Shown here: piece by piece, positions 1 through 6,331 of the stretch
How the letters are laid out: the number at the start of each line of letters is the position of its first letter
Position numbering within the stretch: the first letter of the stretch is position 1
DNA from: an uncultured Collinsella sp.
GTDB taxonomy: Bacteria; Actinomycetota; Coriobacteriia; Coriobacteriales; Coriobacteriaceae
Length of the DNA: 9,568 bases
Assembly (NCBI GenBank): GCA_900752275.1
Contig: CAADUS010000221.1
Span: 1 to 9,568, forward strand
Direction of reading: 5' to 3'
Notes under the pieces: model-generated
Database searches by the model: none
What the model was told of the DNA's origin: nothing
The model's input: only the letters and a program-made list of their open reading frames with translations
Made by a program: the position numbers and the translations under genes

Positions 1-1293
1 ACCCGAGAGCTTGATCCAGGGATTATCGAGCTCGGGTTTGGGCATGGCCTGGGCCTCGGGCGCAGTCTCGTTACCGATGAGCTCGGACTCATAGATGAAC
101 GTATCGTCTCCAAGCGCGTCATAGGCGGCGACCGGATTACCCTCGGCATCGCGATAAGGCGTGCCCTTAAACACGGCGCCGTCGTATGCCACGAGCTGGC
201 GGCCGGTCTCGTTCTCAAAGTAGTACACGAAGATACCCTTCAGAGCCGCGCACAGCGGGATGGCGACCACCATGCCGATGGCGCCCATAAGCGCCGAACC
301 GATAACGAGTGCCGTCAGACTCATGACGGGATGCACCTGGACCGAGCTCTGCATGACCTTAGGCGAAATGACGTTATCGGTGACGTTTTGGGTCACCATA
401 GTCACGACAAGCGTCCACAACGCCAACATGGGGCTGAACATAAAGCCGAGCACCGTGGCTATCGCCGCGCTCACCCAGGGACCGACAACCGGGACCAAGT
501 GCATAATGCCGGTAAAGATGGCCATGAGCGCTGCGTATGGATGGCCAATGAGCGTAAAGCCGATAAAAGCGAGGATGCCACCGCAGATGGACGTCACGAC
601 CATGCCACGCATATAACCGCCGACCGAGCGTGAAAGGATGGCGACCATAAAGCGGTACGAGGTCTCCTTTTCCTGACCAATGATGGTGCAGACCTCGTGG
701 TGCATACGGGGGTAGTCGCAGGCCAACCAATAGGCAAGCACCAAGCCAAGGAAGATGGCGAACAGCTGCGAGGCCGTATTGGTAATGAGCGGGAATACAC
801 CGCGACCGAGCTCAGCGGCAATCTGAGACACATACTTCGATGCCACGGTAACGAGCGAAGAAAGATTGTCGTCCAGATAATCCTTGAGCGGCGTGTTGTT
901 GAGCGTCTTGGCATGCGAGATCAACTCGTTGAGATCGCCGCCCGCAACGCGAAGCTGCTCAGGCAGGCGGCTCAAGACTTCCATAATCTGACCGAGCAAA
1001 ATAGGCGACAAGATGCAGACAACACCAACGAGCACGGCAACGACAACAATGAGCGCGATGAGCGAACCGATGCCACGACCGACGCCGTGATGCTCGAGCC
1101 AATTGGTGGTCGGCGACATCACAAAAGCGATAATGGAACCGACAGCTAGAAACTCGATAACCGGCGCCAGGATACCCATAAGGTTAAAGATGAAGGCGGC
1201 GATGACAATGCAGCCGACGACGGCCCAAATGCGAAGCGTCAGAATACGGGTATCGCGCAGCGTGCGGTCGGTCTGTTGGGGGTGCTCACTCAT
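1..1293 (-). CDS. AI-2E family transporter (C-terminus cut by window edge)
   Basis: This is a polytopic inner-membrane protein of the AI-2E/TqsA (UPF0118) family. Members export small molecules or act as Na+(Li+)/H+ antiporters; the substrate cannot be read from the sequence. Translating the minus strand from the ATG at 1293 gives 431 codons with no stop before base 1. Hydrophobic segments lie near residues 20-60 and 76-105, followed by a soluble stretch (about 106-170) and more membrane segments (about 171-192, 228-300, 324-355). The conserved C-terminal block of the family is clear, with ISPKVMQSSVQVHP at 309-322 followed by a Gly-rich helix ending in AIP at 344-346. After residue 356 comes a hydrophilic acidic tail of at least 75 residues, longer than in many family members. 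The start codon overlaps the sigma factor stop as ATGA, so the two are probably translationally coupled. The family call is secure; substrate and full length are unknown. Confidence 0.93.
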   Translation of the reverse strand, partial: MSEHPQQTDRTLRDTRILTLRIWAVVGCIVIAAFIFNLMGILAPVIEFLAVGSIIAFVMSPTTNWLEHHGVGRGIGSLIALIVVVAVLVGVVCILSPILLGQIMEVLSRLPEQLRVAGGDLNELISHAKTLNNTPLKDYLDDNLSSLVTVASKYVSQIAAELGRGVFPLITNTASQLFAIFLGLVLAYWLACDYPRMHHEVCTIIGQEKETSYRFMVAILSRSVGGYMRGMVVTSICGGILAFIGFTLIGHPYAALMAIFTGIMHLVPVVGPWVSAAIATVLGFMFSPMLALWTLVVTMVTQNVTDNVISPKVMQSSVQVHPVMSLTALVIGSALMGAIGMVVAIPLCAALKGIFVYYFENETGRQLVAYDGAVFKGTPYRDAEGNPVAAYDALGDDTFIYESELIGNETAPEAQAMPKPELDNPWIKLSG

Positions 1294-2081
1294 GAACGAA
1301 CCATCACTCCGTCGGGGTCGATCTTGTCCTGAATCTTCTTAAGGGTACGGCGCAGCAGGCGCGAGACTTGCACCTGCGAGATACCCAGCTTCTTGGCGAT
1401 CTCGATCTGGGTCATGCCCTTCACAAAGCGCAGCTCGATCACCTCGCGTTCGCGCGGCGAGAAATCGCGGATGGCCTCCTCGATTACCAGGCGGTCATCG
1501 GTAAAGTCGAGCTCGTTGTCGTCATCGACATAGCGGTCGAGAATCGAAGGGGCATCGTCGGAGTCGGACGCGCCAGGAGCCTCGATGGGCACCGAGGTAT
1601 AGGCCGAAGACGACTCCATGGCCTCCAGCACCTCGTCGACAGTCACGTCCAGGTACTCAGCGATTTCTTCGACCTTAGGCGAGCGCTGCAACTCATTGGT
1701 GAGCTTGTCGGTAGCTTGGTTGACCTTTGCCGAGAGCTCCTGCAAGCGACGCGGCACGCGCACACTCCAGCCCTTGTCGCGGAAGTGACGCTTGATCTCA
1801 CCCAAGATGGTGGGCGTGGCAAACGTGGTGAACTCGAGTCCGCGCTCGGGATCAAAGCGGTCGATTGCCTTGAGCAGGCCCAAATAGCCAACCTGCATCA
1901 GGTCGTCGAGCGGCTCACCGCGGTTCTTAAATTTGTTGGCAAGAAACCTTACCAGGTTCATATGGGACATGACGAGTTGCTCACGTGCGTCCGGATCACC
2001 GGTCTCTTTGTAGCGACGAAACAGCTCGCGGGTTTTCTCCTTGTCCCAAGCGGTCTTACCGCTCCGGGAACGTTCGGTCAT
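1290..2081 (-). CDS. SigB/SigF/SigG-family RNA polymerase sigma factor
   Basis: This is an alternative sigma factor of 263 residues, the usual length for the SigB/F/G group. Region 2 covers about residues 34-104 and contains the core-binding signature DDLMQVGYLGLLKAIDRFDP (59-78). The stretch TPTILGEIKRHFRDKGW (89-105), followed by SVRVPRRLQEL, is diagnostic of the SigB/SigF/SigG group rather than of vegetative sigma. Region 3 spans roughly 113-160. An acidic linker (about 168-197) leads to region 4 (about 205-252), with the helix-turn-helix around 224-248 (IEIAKKLGISQVQVSRLLRR). The gene starts one base after the stop of the RsbW-like gene and ends in an ATGA overlap with the transporter. 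That placement resembles rsbW-sigB pairs, where the upstream protein is the anti-sigma factor. A general-stress role is inferred. The promoters it reads are unknown, and SigF/G-like sporulation roles cannot be excluded from sequence alone. Confidence 0.95.
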   Translation of the reverse strand: MTERSRSGKTAWDKEKTRELFRRYKETGDPDAREQLVMSHMNLVRFLANKFKNRGEPLDDLMQVGYLGLLKAIDRFDPERGLEFTTFATPTILGEIKRHFRDKGWSVRVPRRLQELSAKVNQATDKLTNELQRSPKVEEIAEYLDVTVDEVLEAMESSSAYTSVPIEAPGASDSDDAPSILDRYVDDDNELDFTDDRLVIEEAIRDFSPREREVIELRFVKGMTQIEIAKKLGISQVQVSRLLRRTLKKIQDKIDPDGVMVRS

Positions 2082-2082
2082 A

Positions 2083-2460
2083 TTAGATATCCGCCTTGAG
2101 GTCGAGGGAAAGCGTCAGGGGCGCCGCAGTCTTTTCGTAGGAATCGCACACGCTCGCCAAAATGAGCTCGGCATACACAGCAGCCTGGTCGTCCTCGTCC
2201 ACAGTCGCCTGATCGCCAAAGGTAAAGGTCATGCCAACGTGAGACTCGTCGACATCGAATTTGATCGAGATGTCGTCGGAATCAACGGCCGTGCAGCCAA
2301 AGATGAAGGCCTCCTCGGCAGCCATACGGATGTCCTCGATGCGATCGACGGACATGGAGCACAGTGCACCGACATTAGCCGCCGTCATACGCACAAGGCG
2401 AGCCAGACGCGGATCCCCGGCAACAGTCAGCGTGATGGGGCAAGTTGCTTCGCTACTCAT
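2083..2460 (-). CDS. RsbW-like anti-sigma factor lacking kinase motifs
   Basis: A 125-residue protein directly upstream of the sigma gene. Residues 18-60 align without gaps, from memory, to the N-terminal part of Bacillus RsbW; for example IEDIRMAAEEA (41-51) matches IEDLKIAVSEA, and DISIKFDVDE matches the next strand. The Asn of the N box, which coordinates Mg-ATP in GHKL kinases, falls on Phe54. No DxGxG (G1) box follows the strand ending FTFGDQ (79-84), and the GLGL (G2) box is absent. It is also shorter than RsbW (about 160). It probably still binds the sigma factor but should not phosphorylate an anti-anti-sigma factor. I chose the ATG at 2460 because GAGGAG (2468-2473) precedes it by 7 bases. 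A longer frame upstream would only add residues read out of the preceding gene. The start overlaps the end of the DUF948 gene. The anti-sigma role is inferred from homology and position. Confidence 0.8.
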   Translation of the reverse strand: MSSEATCPITLTVAGDPRLARLVRMTAANVGALCSMSVDRIEDIRMAAEEAFIFGCTAVDSDDISIKFDVDESHVGMTFTFGDQATVDEDDQAAVYAELILASVCDSYEKTAAPLTLSLDLKADI

Positions 2461-3043
2461 CGCAGGACTCCTCGGAGGTCTCGGCGGACGTGTAGGTGTA
2501 ATACTGGGCTGCTTTAGCAGCAGGCTTCTGTGCATCATCGTCACCAGCAGCGACATCGTCCCCGGCTTCGCCAATCAGGACGCGCTCGGTCGGCTGCTCG
2601 GCTTCGGCGGCAGCGGAAAGCTTGTGCTCGGCGTCGGCCGCGGGAACCTTTACCTTGTTAAAGAGTTTCTGAACGGCACCGGCCGCAGAATCGGTCACGC
2701 TCGACACAGCATTGCTAGCCTCGGCCATGCTGCCCGTAACCTCGGAAATGTCGCGAACCACGGCTTCGACCTCTACGAGATTGGAGGTAAGTGCGTCGAC
2801 GGCGGTCTTGCTCGACTTGAGGAGCGGCTCAACCTGCGCCAGCGCGGGGGTGAGCTCATCGACGGCGCCATCGAGCTTTGCCACCACGGGCTGAGTCTCG
2901 GCGATGGTGTTATTGAGATCGCTTACGGTCTTGTCGAGCGAATCAACGACGTTGCGAGTCTTGCGCAGCGTGAGCGCGAGCTCGATAACAGCCCACACGC
3001 CGGCAACGGCGAGCAGAAGCAGGGCGATTTGAATGGGACTCAT
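2453..3043 (-). CDS. DUF948 membrane-anchored coiled-coil protein (YtxG-like)
   Basis: This 196-residue protein opens with one hydrophobic segment (about residues 5-26) and has no signal-peptidase site that I can see, so it is probably an anchored protein with most of its mass on one side of the membrane. Residues 30-125 form a long heptad-like helix (LDKTVSDLNNTIAETQPVVAK and onward), the arrangement typical of DUF948. The C-terminal 65 residues are Ala/Glu/Asp-rich and probably disordered. Bacillus YtxG is a DUF948 general stress protein under SigB control, which makes its position at the head of a sigma/anti-sigma cluster meaningful. GGGAGG seven bases before the ATG supports the start. 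Its TAG stop at 2453-2455 lies inside the next gene. The molecular function of the family is not established. Confidence 0.85.
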   Translation of the reverse strand: MSPIQIALLLLAVAGVWAVIELALTLRKTRNVVDSLDKTVSDLNNTIAETQPVVAKLDGAVDELTPALAQVEPLLKSSKTAVDALTSNLVEVEAVVRDISEVTGSMAEASNAVSSVTDSAAGAVQKLFNKVKVPAADAEHKLSAAAEAEQPTERVLIGEAGDDVAAGDDDAQKPAAKAAQYYTYTSAETSEESCDE

Positions 3044-3138
3044 GCAAGCCTCCCGAAGGAATTGAAATACAGACGCTGTTCATGGTACCCCAAAGAAGGG
3101 GAAAGATACCCAAAGGGAATGCGCGAGATGGCAACGAC

Positions 3139-4503
3139 CTACTTGGGCGCATTGCCGCTACGGTCGCGCTCGCTTTGCTCTACACGCCACTCTTCCCAGC
3201 CGCGGCCTGCAGGCTGCCAAAACGCGCCGTGCTCAAGCCCCTCGGGCAAATAACGCTGATCGACCCAGCCTTCGGGATAATCATGCGGATACTTATACAC
3301 GCCGTACTCGTCGCTGCCCGGGCGATGACGATCGCGCAGATAACTCGGCACCTCGCGAAGCCCACTTGAATGAATATCAGCCAACGCCGCATCAATGGAA
3401 GACTCGCACGCGTTGGATTTAGGCGCCAGGCACACATAGAGCGCAGCCTGAGCCAGGTTAATGCGGCACTCGGGATACCCAATGACCTCGGCAGACTTAA
3501 ACGCGGCATGCGCCACCAAAAGCGCCTGCGGGTCGGCGTTGCCGACGTCCTCAGAAGCCTGAATCATAATGCGGCGAGCGATAAACTTTGGATCCTCCCC
3601 CGCATCGATCATGCGCGCGAGCCAATAGATCGTGGCATCGGGGTCACTACCGCGCATAGACTTAATAAACGCACTGATGACGTCGTAGTGCATGTCACCG
3701 TTTTTGTCATACGAAAAGCCACGACGTGGATTGGCAATCTTTACGTCATCTACGGTAATGGGGTAGCGCTCCCCCGCCGCCGGCGATGGCGTTCCCTCAG
3801 TATCGGGACGCGTAACGGCAATCTCGCTCGCAAGCTCGAGCGTCGTGAGCGCCGAGCGAGCGTCACCCGCTGCCAGCGTGCAGATGGTCTTAACCGTATC
3901 CTCATCGGCCGAGAACTTGCCGTTCAGGCCCTGCGGCGCCTCGAGCGCACGCTCGATCAGCGTGGCGATATTCTCGTCTTTAAGATGCTCAAGTTCCACG
4001 ACGCGACCGCGCGAGAGCAACGCCGAGTTGACCTCGAAGTACGGATTCTCCGTCGTAGCGCCAATCATAATGACGGTACGGTTCTCAACTGCATGCAGCA
4101 GGGCATCCTGCTGCGACTTGGAAAAGCGGTGAATCTCATCGATAAAAAGAATGGTGCGGCGGTCGTACGTATTCAGACGTGTCTTGGCCTCGTCAATCAC
4201 GCGGCGCAAGTCCTTCACGGTGCCCGTCACGGCGCTGACCTCGACAAACTCACTCTTGGTATGGTTGGCGATAATGTGGGCAAGCGTCGTCTTACCCGTA
4301 CCGGCCGGCCCGTACAGAATCACACTCGACAGCACGTCGTGCTCAATTGCGGCACGCAACCACGAGCCCTTGCCGACGGCCTTTTGCTGGCCCACATACT
4401 CGTCGAGCGAATTGGGGCGCATGCGCACCGCAAGCGGCGCATTCTGAAAGGAGCGCTCACGCGTCGAAGCAGAAAAAAGGTCGTCCATAGCCATCCCGTG
4501 CAT
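3139..4503 (-). CDS. rarA: Replication-associated recombination protein A (RarA/MgsA), AAA+ ATPase
   Basis: RarA is a clamp-loader-like AAA+ ATPase that acts at stalled replication forks. The protein is 454 residues, the normal length for the family. Walker A GPAGTGKT is at 65-72, Walker B LFIDEIHR at 119-126, sensor-1 GATTEN at 148-153, and the arginine finger is in LLSRGRV at 162-168. The C-terminal tetramerisation region carries the RarA hallmark RYDK-like/FSYDKNGDMHYDVISAFIKS (263-282), SMRGSDPDA and ASEDVGNADP blocks, and ends with the DYPEGWVDQRYLPEGL block (408-423). Three nearby ATGs are possible (4503, 4494, 4488), and none has a good Shine-Dalgarno. The most conserved N-terminus (MDDLF) begins at 4488, so the true protein may be 3-5 residues shorter. 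It is separated from dgt by 45 bases that hold a candidate promoter and operator, so it may be transcribed independently. Confidence 0.96.
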   Translation of the reverse strand: MHGMAMDDLFSASTRERSFQNAPLAVRMRPNSLDEYVGQQKAVGKGSWLRAAIEHDVLSSVILYGPAGTGKTTLAHIIANHTKSEFVEVSAVTGTVKDLRRVIDEAKTRLNTYDRRTILFIDEIHRFSKSQQDALLHAVENRTVIMIGATTENPYFEVNSALLSRGRVVELEHLKDENIATLIERALEAPQGLNGKFSADEDTVKTICTLAAGDARSALTTLELASEIAVTRPDTEGTPSPAAGERYPITVDDVKIANPRRGFSYDKNGDMHYDVISAFIKSMRGSDPDATIYWLARMIDAGEDPKFIARRIMIQASEDVGNADPQALLVAHAAFKSAEVIGYPECRINLAQAALYVCLAPKSNACESSIDAALADIHSSGLREVPSYLRDRHRPGSDEYGVYKYPHDYPEGWVDQRYLPEGLEHGAFWQPAGRGWEEWRVEQSERDRSGNAPK

Positions 4504-4508
4504 AAATC

Positions 4509-4533
4509 GAAAACGTTTTCCACCAACAGTATA
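4509..4533 (-). promoter_or_regulatory. Candidate rarA promoter (-10) and operator-like palindrome
   Basis: In the 45-base gap between dgt and rarA, the minus strand reads TATACT (4533-4528), a good -10 element with no convincing -35 hexamer. Immediately downstream is a perfect 12-bp palindrome, GAAAACGTTTTC (4509-4520), near the expected transcription start and 5 bases before the furthest ATG. The palindrome resembles LacI/CcpA-family operators in its central CG and A/T-rich arms. The regulator is unknown. Confidence 0.4.
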
Positions 4534-4548
4534 CCGAAAATATACGAA

Positions 4549-5796
4549 CTACCGTTCGTTAATATAGGTACGGTGCGGAAACTTCAATCCCGGGAACAGC
4601 TTGCTCGTGAGCTCGCAGAAATAACCGTCCGTCATACTCGCAATATAATCCACGACCGCCTGATCTTTATCGCCCTGCCAGGCATAGGTGCGATCGTAGT
4701 AGGAAAGCTGCTGCTCAATGCGAGAGATGTGGTGCTTAAAGATGTAAGAGGACTCGTCGCCTTCGTTTATATCCTGCAGGCAACGGTCGTAGAGCTTTTC
4801 AAAGGCCTCGCGTAACTCCGCTTCGGAGTCGCCTTCGATGCCGCCCTTGCTATAGATCTTCTCGTAGTTCTCGCGCTTAGCGCGGCGGATTTCCTCAAAC
4901 AAGCCCTCGCTCATCTCGATGCGCGGCTTGCCATAGCTGTGCTCGACAATATCGATGGAGGCGTGCGTGAGGATCCAGCTGTTGTATGCACCGCCCAGGC
5001 CATCGTCAAAGGCGTCGGGCGACAGCAGGCCCGCCGCAATGGCGTCTTGGCGATCGCGCCCAACGTAGGCGAGGATATCCGAGATGCGAACCACGCAGCC
5101 CTCGAGTGTCATGGGACGCAGATGCTCAATCGCGCTATAGCCCGCGGCAATGCATTCCTCGACGGTTCGGTCGAACTGGTCAAAGGAACCCGTGTCCGAA
5201 AGCTCAAACACGCGTTGCTCGTACTCGCCGTTGTGGCACAGTACGCCGTCGAGCGTCTGGAGCGACACGTTGCGGCCGTACAGCGCGTCAAGCACGCGGA
5301 CCGACTGCACGTTATGGAAAAAATAACGACCGGTACGCAAGTGATAGATATCGTTGAGAAAGCGCTCGCCGGCATGGCCAAAGGGCGTGTGGCCCAAGTC
5401 GTGGCCTAAACCAATCGCCTCGATCAGGTCACAGTTGAGCCCCAGGGCACGTCCGATATCGCGAGCGATGCGCGAGACAAGCTGCACGTGCAGGCCGCGG
5501 CGCGACAGGTCGTCGTTGCTGCGAAAACTGAAGACCTGCGTTTTACCTGCATAACGGGTGTATGCGGGCAGATGCAGAATCTTTTCGATATCGCGCATAA
5601 AAGCCGGACGCATGAGCGTACCCTCGTCTGCGGCTCGATTGACACGGCGGATGACCTGGTCGTCACCACATCGATAGGGATTAACGACGCCCGAGGCGCG
5701 ATCGGCAGCGATACGCTCGACCAGCTCGGGCGACAACGCCGCGGGAATGCGATCCATACGCGCCTTGATGGCGGCTGTCTGTTGATTGATTGCCAT
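4549..5796 (-). CDS. dgt: Deoxyguanosinetriphosphate triphosphohydrolase-like protein (HD-domain dNTPase)
   Basis: This is an HD-superfamily dNTP triphosphohydrolase that splits dNTPs into nucleoside and tripolyphosphate and so helps control nucleotide pools. Counted from the ATG at 5796 it has 415 residues. The metal ligands of the HD fold are visible: His103 (GLHVQLV), His132-Asp133 within GHDLGHTPFGH (131-141), and Asp240 in RISDILAY. The preceding block, LPAYTRYAGKTQVFS (76-90), is the family's substrate-side signature. A frame extending to a TTG at 5823 exists, but AAGGAG (5803-5808), 6 bases before the ATG, clearly favours the shorter start. It follows the prepilin peptidase gene by 31 bases, so co-transcription is likely. 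Substrate preference among dNTPs cannot be read from sequence. Confidence 0.94.
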   Translation of the reverse strand: MAINQQTAAIKARMDRIPAALSPELVERIAADRASGVVNPYRCGDDQVIRRVNRAADEGTLMRPAFMRDIEKILHLPAYTRYAGKTQVFSFRSNDDLSRRGLHVQLVSRIARDIGRALGLNCDLIEAIGLGHDLGHTPFGHAGERFLNDIYHLRTGRYFFHNVQSVRVLDALYGRNVSLQTLDGVLCHNGEYEQRVFELSDTGSFDQFDRTVEECIAAGYSAIEHLRPMTLEGCVVRISDILAYVGRDRQDAIAAGLLSPDAFDDGLGGAYNSWILTHASIDIVEHSYGKPRIEMSEGLFEEIRRAKRENYEKIYSKGGIEGDSEAELREAFEKLYDRCLQDINEGDESSYIFKHHISRIEQQLSYYDRTYAWQGDKDQAVVDYIASMTDGYFCELTSKLFPGLKFPHRTYINER

Positions 5797-5802
5797 GGCA
5801 TG

Positions 5803-5808
5803 CTCCTT
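5803..5808 (-). promoter_or_regulatory. Ribosome binding site of dgt
   Basis: AAGGAG on the minus strand, 6 bases before the ATG at 5796. It decides the start against the upstream TTG at 5823. Confidence 0.75.
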
Positions 5809-5827
5809 AAAAAGGGCGCGCAAACGA

Positions 5828-6250
5828 TTACAGCGTACTACCCACGACCTCGATTATGGCAAATATAGGCACCAAAAACGGCAGCAAAGGCAGGGAGCGC
5901 GATTTTGCAATGAGACAAGCGGCGGCAAGGGTCAGGAGCGCAACCGCAAACGCGACGACACCACCCAGGGGATCGAGGGTGCAAAGGGCAAAGAGCGCCT
6001 TGGCGTCCCCCATGCCGATGCCAGGGGCGTGGCGAACACGACGCCAGAGCGACTCAGTAAGCACAAGGGCAAGGTAGACGATAACCGCAAGACCAGCGTG
6101 GTCAAGGGCTGTGTTAACGCCCCTGTCGAGCCAAACGCCTGCAAGCGCAGCCACGGCGCACGCGCCGGCAAGCTGATTGGGAAACCGTCGCTCACGGGCA
6201 TCAATCGCAGCGCCGGCAAAGATGCAAATCCAAAACGGGATATAGAACAT
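5828..6250 (-). CDS. A24-family prepilin peptidase (single-domain, CpaA/TadV-like)
   Basis: A small integral membrane aspartic protease of 140 residues that would cleave leader peptides of type IV prepilin-like proteins on the cytoplasmic side. The two catalytic aspartates sit in the expected contexts: Asp17 in AIDARERRFPNQL (15-27), the family's D...R.PN motif, and Asp82 in GIGMGDAKAL (77-86), the GxGD motif. Four or five hydrophobic segments account for most of the rest. It lacks the N-terminal methyltransferase domain of full PilD, so it is of the short CpaA/TadV type. AAGGAGGTG (6255-6263) in front of the ATG at 6250 fixes the start; an upstream in-frame extension exists but would begin at a weaker codon. 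No pilin or secretion ATPase gene is in the window, so its substrates must be encoded elsewhere. It is followed closely by dgt, with no obvious functional link. Confidence 0.87.
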   Translation of the reverse strand: MFYIPFWICIFAGAAIDARERRFPNQLAGACAVAALAGVWLDRGVNTALDHAGLAVIVYLALVLTESLWRRVRHAPGIGMGDAKALFALCTLDPLGGVVAFAVALLTLAAACLIAKSRSLPLLPFLVPIFAIIEVVGSTL

Positions 6251-6254
6251 CGAA

Positions 6255-6263
6255 CACCTCCTT
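6255..6263 (-). promoter_or_regulatory. Strong ribosome binding site of the prepilin peptidase gene
   Basis: AAGGAGGTG on the minus strand, an extended match to the 16S rRNA tail, with its GGAGG core about 6 bases from the ATG at 6250. It places the start downstream of the longer open frame that begins at 6283. Confidence 0.8.
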
Positions 6264-6282
6264 GGGCAGCAGCTCAAACGCA

Positions 6283-6323
6283 AAAACCATCACAAAGGTG
6301 CCTGTCCCCTTTGTGATGGTTTT
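6283..6323 (-). terminator. 16-bp perfect stem-loop after the glycosyltransferase gene; possible terminator or REP-like repeat
   Basis: Arms 6283-6298 and 6308-6323 are perfect reverse complements around a 9-base loop. On the minus strand the 3' arm ends in a five-T run, and the hairpin begins 8 bases after the glycosyltransferase stop, so it could terminate that transcript. The plus strand also has a TTTT end, so it may work in both directions. The arm-loop junction carries GGGGAC, also found in the palindrome at the right end of the window, which suggests a dispersed repeat. Confidence 0.6.
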
Positions 6324-6331
6324 GATCATGG

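Noticed and set aside
3086..3100. CCCC-AAAGAA-GGGG as a terminator after rarA
   Set aside because: Only a 4-bp stem and no T-run follows on the minus strand. It is too weak to call.
2261..3253. A 330-codon open frame on the plus strand
   Set aside because: It crosses three minus-strand genes and an intergenic region, shows no domain or ribosome site, and looks like a shadow frame.
3740..3810. Possible repeat insertion in rarA around TPSPAAGERYP (residues 238-248)
   Set aside because: The Pro/Ala-rich stretch looks like a known type of in-frame insert, but family members have a linker of about the same length here, so no insertion needs to be assumed.
3370..4815. A 481-codon open frame on the plus strand
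   Set aside because: It lies antisense to rarA and dgt, both of which have clear family motifs. Its translation is Arg-rich with no recognisable domain and it is a typical shadow frame of high-GC genes.
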